The translations under genes and the position numbers were made by a program. The notes below the pieces were generated by a model that saw only the letters and a list, made by a program, of their open reading frames with translations, ran no database searches and was not told the origin of the DNA. From Gliomastix tumulicola (taxonomy: Eukaryota > Ascomycota > Sordariomycetes > Hypocreales > Bionectriaceae): DNA of 64,000 nucleotides. Positions 41,811 through 53,356 of the stretch are shown here, piece after piece. Location: assembly GCA_001599755.1 (NCBI GenBank), contig BCHX01000001.1, forward strand, positions 3,472,001 to 3,536,000, given 5' to 3'. Numbering within the stretch: position 1 is the first letter of the stretch; each line of letters starts with the position of its first letter.

Positions 41811-44800
41811 TCAGCCGTCGAGACTCTGCGCCTCGCACATCTTCCTATACATGACACTCCCCGCCATAAGCTCCTCGTGCGTCCCGGCGGCGACGATCCT
41901 GCCCCCGTGGAAGACGCAGATCTTGTCCGCGTGACGCACCGTAGACAGCCTGTGCGCCACGGCTATCGTCAGCCTGCTGCCCTCGGCCGCCGCCGCGTTG
42001 AGCGCGTCCTGCACGATCCTCTCCGACTGCGTGTCGAGCGCGCTCGTCGCCTCGTCGAGGAGGAGCAGCCGCGGGTTCCGGATCAGGGCCCGGGCTATGG
42101 CGATGCGCTGACGCTGCCCGCCGGAGAGCTGCAGGCCGTTTGTCCCGCAGGGCGTGCCGAGGCCTTCGGGGAGGGAGGAGATGAAGCTCCAGGCGTTGGC
42201 CGATTCGCAGGCCGCCTTGATGGCCTCGTCTGAGATGGACGACGGGTCCTCGGTCGGTACGCCCATGGAGACGTTCTCGCGTACGGTGCCGGGATATAGC
42301 ATGGGCTCCTGCTGGACGAGAGCGACGTCACTCCGGAATAACCAGGGGTTCATCCCATCCAGATCCTTCCCATCGACCATGATTTTACCTCGGATCGGGT
42401 CGTAGAACCTCTCAAGCATGGCGATCATGGTGCTCTTTCCACAGCCAGAAGCGCCCACGAAAGCAACAAACTGTCCTTGCTTGACCTACGTACTGTAAGT
42501 CAGCTCCCAGTCGGCCTCGTAAAACTAGCGAAAACCAGGGTGGTATAAGAGTGACATACCTCAAGATCAACGCCACGCAAGACGCGGGCATGAGGCCTCA
42601 TTGGGTAGGAGAACTGGACCTTGTCCAGGGCAAGAGATTTGAAACCATCCGGCCCGTTCTTGTGATTCTCGTGCGTCTCGGTAATTTGGGGGTGAAGCTG
42701 CTCGAGCCAGAAGATGTAGTTGGCCGCGTTGGTTGCCTTGGTCATGCCTGGAGAGGTATTGCATGTTAGTGATGGGCCCTACGTTTTTTTCTTTCTTTTC
42801 CGGGTTGAACTCACTGCTCGAGAATCCGAAGAGAATAGATGCCTGCTGACCCGAGAAGAAGACGGCTAGGAAAGATGTGAAGAACTCGACCATAGTGAAC
42901 TCCCCGAACGACACAAGGCGACATCCGTACCTAGTCTAGTGTGTCAGTGTATGTATTTTCACACGCTATTTCTTCCACAAAAGTGTATGTGTGAACGAAC
43001 CAGAAGCCCAGTGCTTGGAAGAAATACTCGACGCTCTGGGTGAATGCAAACGGAAGCATGATGAGTAAGACCGGCTTGGCCGAGTCCTTGATAGCATGCT
43101 CCAGCTCGTCGCTATACCGCTCCAGGACCGAGCCCTCGATGGCCAACGACGATATCGTCCGGATGGCATTGATAGCCTCCGAGGCAATCGACGCGCTGTG
43201 GGCAAACCGCTTGGAGATCTTGGCATCCATCGCCGCCTCCATCCTGATCCGGGCGTAACCCGAGAAGAGCATCGGCGGCAGCCCGGCGAGGATGATGACG
43301 AGGCCCAGCTTCCAGGCATACGCCAACGCGACGCCGCAGCAGGACAGGACGCCGATGACCGAGATGAGTATCAGGGCGACGTTGAAGCCCATGAGCTCGA
43401 AGATGGCCTGGGGATAGGAGTCTGTGCGGCTGGTCATCGCGCCGGTTGTGTTCTCGGGCCGGTCGAAGAATTGCAGGTCCTGCCGTAGGATGTCGTTGAC
43501 GATCTGCTTGCGGTATTTGTGGTTCAATGTCTGCAAGGCTGTCAGTTAGTATGGACTTTCCTTTCCGCCGCTGCAAATCAGAATATCCGCAAGACTTGCC
43601 TGGGCCACGACATTGGACGCCCATCCAAGGGTGAAGTAGGCCACGAGGCTGCCACAGGCAATGACGAGGAACATCAGCGCAAAGAAGTTGCCCCTTTCAC
43701 GCATCCGGTCCCCTGTAAGCTGGAAGACATCGATGAATCTGGACATGAGAATGGCTTGGCCAGGGTAGGACGCGGCTGGAAGGATCAGTGTCAGTAAAGG
43801 ACTTTGTATAGGAGGTGGCACTTACCAGAGGCAACGCAAGCTAGTAACAGGACGATGTACGTCCATTTGAGCTCAGGGGACGATTTGAAGAGCCTCCATA
43901 TGGTATGCAGGAGGCCAATGCGCTTCCACTTGTCGTAGTTCTCCCGATCTGTGTTCCCCTGGAAACGGGACGTGCTGGCTACTGAGTTGCGCGTCTGTGT
44001 AGGTGCCAGACCGAGAGTGCTGTCGTTACCGCCACCGCCGCCGCCATCTTCGTCTCCGCTGTCACTGATGCTGCCGTCACTTGAGGCTACTGTTAGGTCC
44101 TGAGCCTTTACGAGACGAGCGTACGCGCCGTCCGATGCGAGCAACGAGTGGTGGGTTCCCTGCTCGACAATAGAGCCGCTGGACATGACAACGATGTTGT
44201 CGGCGTTTCGAATCGTAGCAAGCTTGTGCGCAATCGTGATGGTCGTCCGTCCCTTGGAGACATTATCGAGGGCCTTCTGGACGACTTCCTCAGCGTGAGG
44301 ATCCAAGGCACTGGTGGCTTCATCCAGTAGGAGAATCCGAGGCTGGGAGACAACGCTGCGGGCAATGGCAACTCGCTGCTTCTGACCACCCGAGAGAAGG
44401 CCTCCACGCTCTCCGATGACCGTATCGTAGCCGTTCGGAAGGTCCGTAATGAAGTCGTGGGCGAACGCAATCTTGGCTGCTTCCTGCACTCGGGCAAGCT
44501 GCTCGGACTTGGGCCCGTCCTGCCAAGGTGTTCCTACCAGGCCGTTTGCAATGTTGTCGAAGATGGTGCCCGCAAATAGCACGGGCTCCTGCTGTACGAG
44601 CCGGACATGCTTCCTGAGCCAAGCCAGGTTGAGCTTCTCGATCCTCTGCCCATCAAGCAAGATGGAACCGGAGCCAGGATTGTACCAGCGTTCAATGAGG
44701 CCGATGATGGTGCTCTTGCCAGATCCGCTAGCACCAACCAAAGCCGTGACCTTGCCAGCCGGGATATTCAAGCTAAAGTTGTCGAGCACCTTGACGCCGG

Positions 44801-46145
44801 GGCGCATCGGATAGGCGAACGAGACGTCCCGGAAGCTGATGTTGCCCTCTACATGGGTAGGCTGTACCCCTGACTCTTCGAAGGGATTGATCTCGGAGTC
44901 GCGGTCCATGAGCCGGAAGAGCTCGGCAGCGGCAGAAGCAGCACGGCTGAAGTCGATGAGGTACGGGGCGATCGAGGTCAAGCTCACTGCGGCGATGATC
45001 ACCGACATGAGAACGCTGTGACTGTCATCAGAAAGATTTCTTCTCAAAGAGGCGCACAGACGGAGGGCAGGGAGGAGAGCACGTACATGAAGATGTCTCC
45101 AGCATCATCCACCTCGCCTCTCTGTAACATGGCGATGGCCTGCCAGAAGCACAGGCCCGTCCCGGCAAAGATGATAAAGTACTCGGCCGAGAACATGCAG
45201 CCAAACAGGAGGTTCTTCTTGTTCCCGATCCTATGCGCCTCCCTCAGGTACTTGTCAAAGTCATTCACCAGCCTCGTCCTCAGCCCAAACGCATGGATCG
45301 TCCGCGCGCTGGCCAGGATGCTCTCCGCAAACGAGCCCCCCTGAGCGTGGACTTGGAGGATCTGCGTCTCGAGCGAGGCCTCGATGGTCGAGGCGAGGCC
45401 GATGACGAAGAGAACGGCCGGGGCGATGCAGCAGCAGATGAGCGTCAGCTTCCACTGCGTGACGAGCGCGAGGATAAAGGCGGCCAAGAAGGTGCAGAGG
45501 CCCTGGAAGACCATGCCGAGCTTCTCTGAGATGCCGCTCTGGATGAGCTTGCCATTCGAGATGGCTTGGGTAGAGATCGACCCGCCCACGCCGGAGTCGA
45601 AGTAGGCAATCTCCTGGCCGAGGGCGGCTCTCAAGTATAAGTATCGGATGTTGCGAGTGACACGATAGCCCGCAATGGTGAACAGTGCGCCGTAGCCATA
45701 ACAAGCTAGGAACCGCCCGATGCCGATGATGAAGAAGTATAGCCTAACGGTGTGTTAGTGAAAGTACGATGTGTACGATGTGTACGACCAGATACGACGT
45801 ACGATAGACGAGCGGCATCGCTTCGGAATTCAGCAGGCGTCGAGCTCCCGGCCACGAAGTCGGTGATGACGGTGATGAACTGGCCAAAGACCAGATTGAC
45901 CATCGCCATCCCGACACCGGAGATCAAGGCACATATCACCGCGACAGCCTGCATCGCCAGCTCCGTGCTTCCGCCATACCGAAAGATTCGCTGTTCATGC
46001 GTCAGTGACAGGTTCGCAGTGTGTCGTCCCCGGGGACAGTGTCACTGACAATGTAGCATTGCAAGACTCCTAGCTCCTTGTCCTCCTTCAGTGAACCCTT
46101 CTCGGAGGGCGAGTCCTCCGCTGACTTTTCTGTTTTTCGCTTCAT
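41811..46145 (-). CDS. Full-length ABC transporter, ABCB (multidrug resistance) type
   Basis: A 1,271-residue exporter with TMD-NBD-TMD-NBD order, in nine exons: 46145-46050, 45990-45803, 45743-45087, 45015-43826, 43775-43600, 43530-43001, 42930-42815, 42747-42560, 42485-41811. NBD1 has GASGSGKST (Walker A), LVQQEPVLFAGTIFDNI (Q loop), LLSGGQKQRVAIAR (signature), ILLLDEATSALD (Walker B) and the H-loop region TIAHKLAT. NBD2 has GASGCGKST, LSGGQRQRIAIARA, LLLLDEATSALD and VAHRLSTV. Both ATP sites look intact. Each TMD has about six hydrophobic segments. An acidic, Gly-rich linker (DSGDEDGGGGGG) joins the halves. Intron 5 (43531-43599) is GC-AG (CAG|GCAAGT...TTGCAG). Substrate unknown; xenobiotic or lipid export is usual for this class. 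Confidence 0.93.
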
Positions 46146-46856
46146 TGTAGCACCGAATAGCTTTTTGAACCCGGGACAGAATTGCCAATATTCGTGTTGG
46201 GAAAGCGAGTAAGGACCAGAAGGATATCCATGAACGAGAGGACGAAAAGAAAGGGAATTAGATGGGTAGAAGTAGACAAGCCCTTGCTCTACACAAGAGC
46301 TCTGGATAAAGCAGCCATATGAAGGACAGGGACGCAGGGCAATATAAGGTAGTTGCCTGTCCTCTCATCCAGGAGGCATGACTGTCTTGGCCTGGGTCAT
46401 GGAAACCCCCTTTGCAGGCTTGGGAAGCGTCATGATCACAACTGGGTCTTCCTACGAAGCCGAAATGCCGCGGCCGCGGGCTGCGAGAACCGAATGAAGC
46501 TGGGATATTGGACCGGTCTGTTGGGAGAGAAAGATCTAGCTGTAGTTGTGTATATGCTTCCCGGGGGGACGTCTGCAACGGACATTCGGAAATATAGACA
46601 TGGACGAGTTTCCGTGGCCCCCGTCTCTTGAGTCTTGAGCTTTGGCTTTGTGTTCGCTGTCGGAGATGATCAGTCCGAATGACCGTCAAAGTAAGGCAGA
46701 TCTGTTTGTAATAATATTCACCGGCTCCTGAACTGGTGACTCTAGTGTAATACTCGAGATACAAGACCGTTGATGTCAGCGGTCAAGCGGCTGCCATAGG
46801 CGTAGGCAAAGCTGGCTAGCTCTGCCCCTCCTAGGCCCGGTCTTTTCTCTCTCTTT

Positions 46857-46911
<55 letters not shown>

Positions 46912-47345
46912 CTCGATCAGGTCCACGAGGGCTCTTTCAATCGGGCTGCCTCAACCGGGCCTGCGAGGGGTCTGCCTGCAAGGGCGTTGGAAGGCCGGGC
47001 TGCTTGGAAGAGGAACTGCCTGATGATTCACGCCGTGCCATGCCAGCTTGCAGGCAAAGATCTGCATGTAGTCTTGGGTGCCGACCAGCACAGCCCCTGG
47101 TGGTTTCTTGGCCGGGAAGTTGAATTTTTCTAGTAGCAGACCAGGCTCAGACAACTTCGTAGGCGCCGTCGAGCTGTTGGTGTTGAAGGGTGTGATAATT
47201 CATTAATTCATTGGTGGTGTTTGGCGTGGCTATTCCGTGTGGGTCGGAGATGAAATATGTGTGGCGCATTCAGCACCTTCCACAGCTCAAGCCACACCTC
47301 GAATCTTCAACATCATCACACACTCCCCCCGAGCATCAATTCGCC
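46146..47345. promoter_or_regulatory. Divergent region upstream of the ABC transporter
   Basis: About 1.2 kb between the ABC transporter (-) and an uncharacterised gene (+). It contains a long GT microsatellite (separate entry) and ACGAGTTTCCG at 46604-46614, a 10/11 match to copy A of the element array near the transcription factor. No gene recognised; the cysteine/valine ORFs here are translations of the repeat. Confidence 0.5.
46859..46909 (+). repeat. (GT)n microsatellite
   Basis: An uninterrupted GT dinucleotide tract of about 51 bp (roughly 25 units), just after a pyrimidine-rich stretch. Likely polymorphic and prone to Z-DNA formation. Confidence 0.98.
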
Positions 47346-48961
47346 ATGTCCGCCCACAGAATACCGTGGCGAATAGCATCAAGGTGTTCACCTTCGTCTC
47401 CTCTCCTCCGAAGATCATGCAGACGGGCGTTTAGCTACGACGAGGCGGTGCGGGCTCGCCCCACGCTCTTCACCTTCAACACTCGTCTGAACAACCTTGT
47501 CTGCTACCCACCCCCTTTTTCAATCTTCCACTCCCTTCTCGAGAGTTAACAAACGAAGCAGAATCGCGGCCAGCTGATCAAGCTGCTAGATCATCAATGG
47601 CAGAACATTGAGCCCCAGTACACCGCCAACACCAACGGCCATGATGCGGCAGTCGTCCTGGCATCTCCCGGGTTCGCCAAGTTGCTGGCAGACAAGGCCT
47701 TTCTCGAGGATCTAGCTGTGCTACTGAGTCGCTCCGAGAGCGGGGGCGAGAGCGCCGTCACGCAGTTCCACCTCGTGGCCGCCGTGGTCGACAGGATTCA
47801 CCAGATTGCCCTGTCGAACCGCGTGGATGAGGGCATCTCCATCCTGCGCAGCCACCGGGACATCCTCCTGCCGAGGCTCTGGGACTCGGTCGCCCCCAAG
47901 GAGAGGCAGGATGCGGATTCCGTCTCGGCACTCACATTCGCGCTCCCCGAGTCGGAAACCCTTGCTCAGAGCTCCGTGACCATGCCCCTGGCGCGCACGC
48001 TGTTCCAGAACGGCAGGCCTTCTACGCTGATTGCGTCGAGCTTCGACCTCTCCGACCCCTCACCGAAACTGGCCCAGATGGCGGAGAGCCACACTCATAC
48101 CGTCAATCTGCCCTCGAGGAGCTTCGACTATTGGGCACCCCTCTTGCCGCTGACCCATGCGCGGGAGGTGACCCAGAGCTTCGGCAACATCGTCCGTGGG
48201 ATCCACGTGCATGGCGAGACGCTCCCAGCATCTACAGAGCTGGAGGATGCCATCATCAATAAGCTGGCCGACGTGGATCTAGGCCTGCCGTCAGGAGAGC
48301 CTGTGTCTGTCTTCGCGGTTGTCACGCCCCCCGTCTCGGAGTCGGTCTCAAGCAAAAAGGCACCAGAGCCCGCCTTGGATTTCGAGAGAGGGGCGAGTAT
48401 CCGCGACGATCCTGTCATCGACCAGATCCACGATACCGCCGAGTACGTCCAGCAGGTCCTCGAGTCAGGGGGCAAGCTATTCAAAGTTTGTAAGTGTTTC
48501 GCTCTGCTCCCCCCTCGACCAAAGATCATCAGAGACTAACTAACGAATTCATAGTGAGCGGCGGAGGCGGATGGGGAGCCAAGAAGGGCCTCCTCTCGCT
48601 CGACCCCCAGACGTCACACTTCTCACGGCCCGAGAGCGAGGAGCTCGACTCTCTGTTCGGTGCCGACGGCGACGACGGATTCGCTCCCACAGGATCCCGC
48701 ATCCAGTTCTTCGCCGCCTGTCCCGCACCGCCGCCCGGCGATCACTCGGACGAGATCTCCGTCCTCGGTGTCTCGGGCGACTGCAGCAGCTTCGTGGGCG
48801 AGGACCCGGAGTTCGGGAGGTCTGTCTGCGGCGGATTTGGAGCCACGTCGGACCAGAGCGTGTTTGTCAATTTCAAGTCGGGCACGGCGGAGGGTGCATC
48901 CGAGGAGACGCTGAAGCTGAGTGTGCCAGGGTCGCATATCATGCTTCCTGTCAGGATGTAA
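47346..48961 (+). CDS. Conserved-looking protein of unknown function, probable mitochondrial
   Basis: A 495-residue protein I cannot name. Exons: 47346-47498, 47562-48489, 48555-48961; joins CTT|AAT and T+TG keep the frame. The N-terminus (MSAHRIPWRIASRCSPSSPL, then LLRRSCRRAFSYDE) is rich in Arg and Ser, without acids for about 35 residues, and has an RRAFSY processing-site-like end, so mitochondrial import is likely. The mid part has DHQWQNIEPQYTANTNGHDA and VVDRIHQIALSNRVDEGIS. After intron 2 comes a striking SGGGGWGAKKGLLSLDPQ, which could be a nucleotide- or metal-binding loop but fits no motif I know. The C-terminus is VPGSHIMLPVRM. Donor 1 (GTCTGC) is weak, so that junction is the least certain. 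Confidence 0.75.
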
Positions 48962-49144
48962 GCCCGGGCTGGTGGTACTGTACAATACGGTGGTCAAGAT
49001 GCTCCAAAAGTCCTCCTATGGGCAGCTACTAACATATCATGTAATCATATCCCATGTATATCATATCAGATGTAATCGTTTAGAGAATGTACTTCTATCC
49101 TCTAACCATATGCCTCTCCAAACACAGTCCAGGCTGGACCACAT

Positions 49145-50222
49145 CTACTCCTCCTTCTTCCTCCTCTTCTGTAGTCCCTCAGCCATCACGGCCGCCACAT
49201 CCTCCACCGTCGTGCCCCTCGTCCTCTTCCCCGTCTTCTCCTTGCTCAGCACCTCATCCGCAGCCACGAGCCGGTACACATCCGCAACGCCTTCGAACAG
49301 GCCCTTCCCCCACCCGCCCCCTTCGCTCATCGTCGCCGCGATCTCCTCCATCTCCCTCACCCAGCGGTACGCCTTGGGCACCATGCTCGGCACGCCCCTC
49401 TCCGCCCCGGAGAGATGCGTCGGGATCAGCGCGCCCACCTCGCGCCGCAGTTCGTCGCCCACGCCTAGCGCGTGCGCCGTCGTGAAGGACTGCGTGGCCA
49501 GCGCCGTGTACCCCTTGGTCAGGGCGGCGAAGCACATCTTGAGCCCGCTCGCGGCGCCAATGTCCGCCGACACGGAGCGGAAGTTGAGCAGCTTGGCGAG
49601 CGCCTCCCCGTCCGGCAAGGAAGACAGCGTCGTGTCCGGGCCGGAGATGGGGATCCGCGGGCGCGTCCACTCCGAGGAGGCGTCGTCGCCGCCGTCGTCG
49701 TTCATCGTGACGTTCGTCTTGGCGTCCGGCGCCGACTTGAGCTGCGGCGGCCCGCCGAGGATGCACCCGTCGATGAAGCGGACGGGCACACGTGACCGGG
49801 CGAAGTTGGCGGCGATGGACTTGGCCGTGGTCGGCGAGACGGCGTTGAGGTCCGCGAAGAGGAGGTCTTTCGTCCGGGTCTTGGCCGCGTCTCCTGCCAG
49901 GGCGTCGATGATGCGCTGCGCTGTGGCTTCAGCGTCGCGCGGGGGCACGACGGAGAGGATGAGGTCGCATTGCTTGACCAGGTCCAGGTCCGACGTGAGG
50001 AGCTCTACTTTGGCATCCCGGGCTCTGTCTATGGTATCCTGGCTGAGGGGTGCTGTTAGTGAAGGTTCAATGATCCAAACAAGCATATGATAAGCGTGTA
50101 TACCTCCGGCCTTGGGCGTTGGTCGCGACGGAATAGCCATGAGCCGTCAACAGTCTGGCGATGCCGGCCCCCATGTCTCCAAGTGAGAGGAGACCCAACT
50201 TGCTGGTCGAAGCAGCGGCCAT
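49145..50222 (-). CDS. 6-phosphogluconate-dehydrogenase-like oxidoreductase with DUF1932
   Basis: A 338-residue protein from exons 50222-50104 and 50042-49145 (intron 61 nt, donor GTATAC, branch CACTAACAG, AG+C gives Ser). The N-terminal Rossmann fold begins KLGLLSLGDMGAGIARLL, the dinucleotide-binding loop of beta-hydroxyacid dehydrogenases. It continues with DLILSVVPPRDAEATA, LFADLNAVSPTTAKSIA and VRFIDGCILGGPPQ. The C-terminal helical part (FRSVSADIGAASGLKMCFAALTKG) fits the DUF1932/6PGDH C-terminal family. Substrate cannot be read from the sequence. ATG 50222 begins directly before the fold; an in-frame ATG at 50258 would add 12 residues. Confidence 0.87.
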
Positions 50223-50645
50223 TGCGGGGGTTTTCCGAGGTCGCTTGAGGCTCTGCAAGTAGTATATCTACGACGGTCAGTTGTGTGTGTCAATCTCAAC
50301 GGCAGCTTGCAACTCGGTCTCGGCACGAGATATGGCCTCGCAGCTCATTATCCATTATTAATAAGTGGAGGTTTCTGCTGAGCATGTGTGCAGGAAACAA
50401 GCTAACTGATGCTACAAGGACATGAGTCTCGCACGCAATATCCGACTCAAAGATCCGATCCGATCCGCTCCATCAAGAAAGCCATCCAGCGCTGCATCAC
50501 AAGGTACCTTAGACATTGATTGTTTTTCGTTTCATTTCTTCGCTTTTCCGTCCACCTTCCATGCCGAATTCAACCAACCGGGATATACCCAAGTCGGACT
50601 TGAGGCCGTACGCTTCCGAATCCCAACCAGAAGCGCTGTGCCGAG

Positions 50646-52198
50646 CTACTCGATCATGTCGATGTCCTCAGTCGCAGGAGCAGCCGCGACTTGAGCATTC
50701 CCATCCGTCCCAGCTCCGCCCGGTGCGCCATTGGCCTCAGCCGGTCCACCCTCGCCACCTCCAAAGTAGTCTGCCATTTCCGCATCCAGCTCTTCCTGCG
50801 TCTTCTTTGATCGAGGGTTGCCGCGTGCGCCCCTAGCGCCCTCCTCTCCCTTGCTGTTGTTCTGGTCACCCCGACCAGCGCCACCGCCCTCACGGCGAAC
50901 ACCTGGGCGTCGACCTCCACGGCGACGGGGTGCCGGGCTTCTAGATCTGCTCCTCTGTCCAGGAATGTATCTATCAATGCCTTTCCTGGCGGCGTCCTCC
51001 TGAGTGTATCGCCCCTGGGGAGAGTGCGAGCGAGCTCGACCTCCAGGCAGACTGACACGCTCTTCCAGAGGCCGTCCAGGCATCACTGCGAAATCAAAGG
51101 GATTGCGCGTGGGAGCGGTCCTGCCGGACTGCAGGTGCAGCCGAATGGGCTGGCCTGATGAGCAGTGCGTTAGAGCCGGTCGTAGCCATCCTGCGACATA
51201 TCGTACAAGACTTACCGTTGGCGTTGGCTCCGTCAAACTGCTTTATAGCCTCAAGAGCATCCTCCCGATTCTCATACGTTACAAAGGCCGTACCTTCGGA
51301 TCGTCCTGCGCGGTCGTAGCGAAGCTGCAGTTTCGTGATGGGGCCAATTCGTCGAAACAGCTCCTATATACAGTGTAAGCCAGCGCGAACCAAAAACAGA
51401 CCGCCTCACTAGGCCTGGGTCAAGGCGCCATACATCAAGGTCGTCCTCCGTGAGGTCGTAATGGATATTCTCCACACGCAGCTTGACTGAGCTGTGGTCC
51501 TCCTCGGGAGGAGTGTCGCGGCGGCGGCGTGGAGCAGGAGCTCTGCGGTGGCCTAACACGGATGGTGAGCTTGTCGATCGTCGGTCAGAGTGCTAGCAGG
51601 TTGATTTACTGTGGTCATCATAGCGGTCGTGCACCCATTCGCTGGGAGAGGAGCAGCGTCAGCGTCGATGGCAAAAACCAGGGGAGCGAAGAAGTAAAGA
51701 CCAACCCATCTGGATTTCCAGAGTCGTTGCGGTAAGACTGTGGGGAGGAAGCAGACTCGAGTTAGCTAGCTAATTGCATGGGATAGACGCCTCTGCCGAA
51801 GGACCCAAATGTGTCGAGCCTCAAGTCGATTGGATGCTGTCGGAACGATACACGGTGGAAGGCGTCGTGCGAGTAGCATCAGGGGGAGGGTGGTTCAACC
51901 TGGTGGACAAAGAGGTGAGCGATTGGGACTGAGACGGGGTTTATAGAGCACCAATCCAATATCTTCTATTATACCGACGGGCAGGCGTACCTTTCTTACC
52001 CCATCTCGGGGCTGGTCTTGACGGTCACGAGGACGGCCGCCGCGACCTCTGCGGTTTCGGGGGCCGCTAGAACGCTGAAGTGTGAAGCAGGGTCAGCAAT
52101 CGGTCAGGTAGGACTGGGCCCGAAGATGAAGTATCACAACATACGTTTTCGGAGATAATCTCGTCAAGACCACGGCTCAACTTGTCCATAGCTGCCAT
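50646..52198 (-). CDS. YRA1: mRNA export adaptor Yra1/ALY/REF (Mlo3 type)
   Basis: A 322-residue RNA-binding adaptor that links spliced mRNPs to the Mex67 export receptor. Seven exons: 52198-52145, 52074-52000, 51737-51706, 51641-51610, 51552-51434, 51363-51216, 51154-50646. The N-terminus MAAMDKLSRGLDEIISEN is the conserved REF-N box. An Arg/Gly-rich stretch follows, then one RRM: VKLRVENIHYDLTEDDLDEL (RNP2 region) and GTAFVTYENREDALEAIKQF (RNP1 region). The C-terminus has RSRSRSPAPRRRGGRRPG and a REF-C-like helix KKTQEELDAEMADYFGG. Intron 2 (51738-51999) is 262 nt, against 57-70 nt for the other five. Two 32-nt exons lie between it and the RRM. Confidence 0.93.
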
Positions 52199-53356
52199 GA
52201 TGGAAGGTGGTTGGCCGAAGACGCGGGCGGCGGGATCTGATCAACGAAGGGTGGTCTGGAGAGGCGAGGCGCAAGAATCTGAAAGCCCAACAGGATAGTT
52301 GGCTCTTCGACTTGGATGTCCGGGTGCCGCCTCGATATCGTTGACGATTAATTGCAGAATAATAAGAATGCAGCGCCGACAGCTAGTGTCGATGTTGGAA
52401 GAAGGCTGATGGTCGAGGCAGAAAGGTTACTCAAGGTGGGAATTGCCAAGGCTGGAAGAGTCAGGCAAGACGCGCTAAAAATCGAGGCACCCTGAAGATG
52501 CTGCTGATAAGGAACCTTATCGTCCAACGGCAGGACCCTGGCTCAGCTCAAGCCTTCCAACAGGTGGACAGGAGCTCTTTTGAACGTGGTTACTTATAGT
52601 ACTTTTAAAAAAGACTCCAAATACTTTGATACAACCCAGAATAAGTAAGTATATAGCATCCCACATGTAGCATTTTAAGTGCTTGCCAACTGAAGGAAGA
52701 CGCTTGAAAGGAGGGAGGCGAGTTCCAGCACATCCTCCCAATGCCTTGATACAGGTTATTAGATGCGTACGGGGCACAGAGAATGACATAAGAAACGCCA
52801 CCACCTGTCCACTTACACAACAGCTGCCCAGGTAGATCTATTTCTGTCGCCCTCCAGCTAGGACCGCCCCTAAACCCGACCCGGGACGAATCTGGTTAAC
52901 TCGCCCCTGCATCTGCGTTGGATCCCTTGATGGCAGGGGCACTTTTTGACAAGTTCTTGTCCCAGCATCGCCAACCTCCACCCTTCAATTCGATGCGCTC
53001 TGCATTTCTCCAGCATCAATCCAGCCGCGCCGTCGAGACAGGTCAGTTCTTGTTGACGCCACTCGGGCTGGACACTGGAAGAAGCCGCTGAGCCTAGCTG
53101 CTCGGGCAGGCGCAATTCTCCATGACCATCTAAACACATATCCCACATCTTTCCTCCCCTCCCTCCCCCCTTTCTTCGGCCATTTTGTTTGCTTATCATC
53201 CCGCCCGCCCTTGTCGAGGCGCCCCGAAGCGCAGTAACGATATTCCTCCTCTCTCTCTCCATCTGTCCGCCTCGCCTCCCGTACCTGGCGTGACACGACC
53301 CGCGCGAAACGCACGCAGGCAGGCAGAGGCAGGCCCAATCCGACACAGCAGCAGCC
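52199..53356. promoter_or_regulatory. Divergent promoter region, YRA1 and MNN9
   Basis: About 1.16 kb between two starts. The MNN9 side (53140-53350) is rich in C and T and looks like its leader. No gene seen; the large minus-strand ORF entering from MNN9 (52985-54388) is an antisense shadow. Confidence 0.5.

Noticed and set aside
38003..46145. Secondary-metabolite cluster suggested by a transcription factor next to an ABC transporter
   Set aside because: No backbone synthase, P450 or other tailoring enzyme lies nearby; the flanking genes are housekeeping.
46861..47133. ORFs beginning with Cys-Val repeats
   Set aside because: They are translations of the GT microsatellite.
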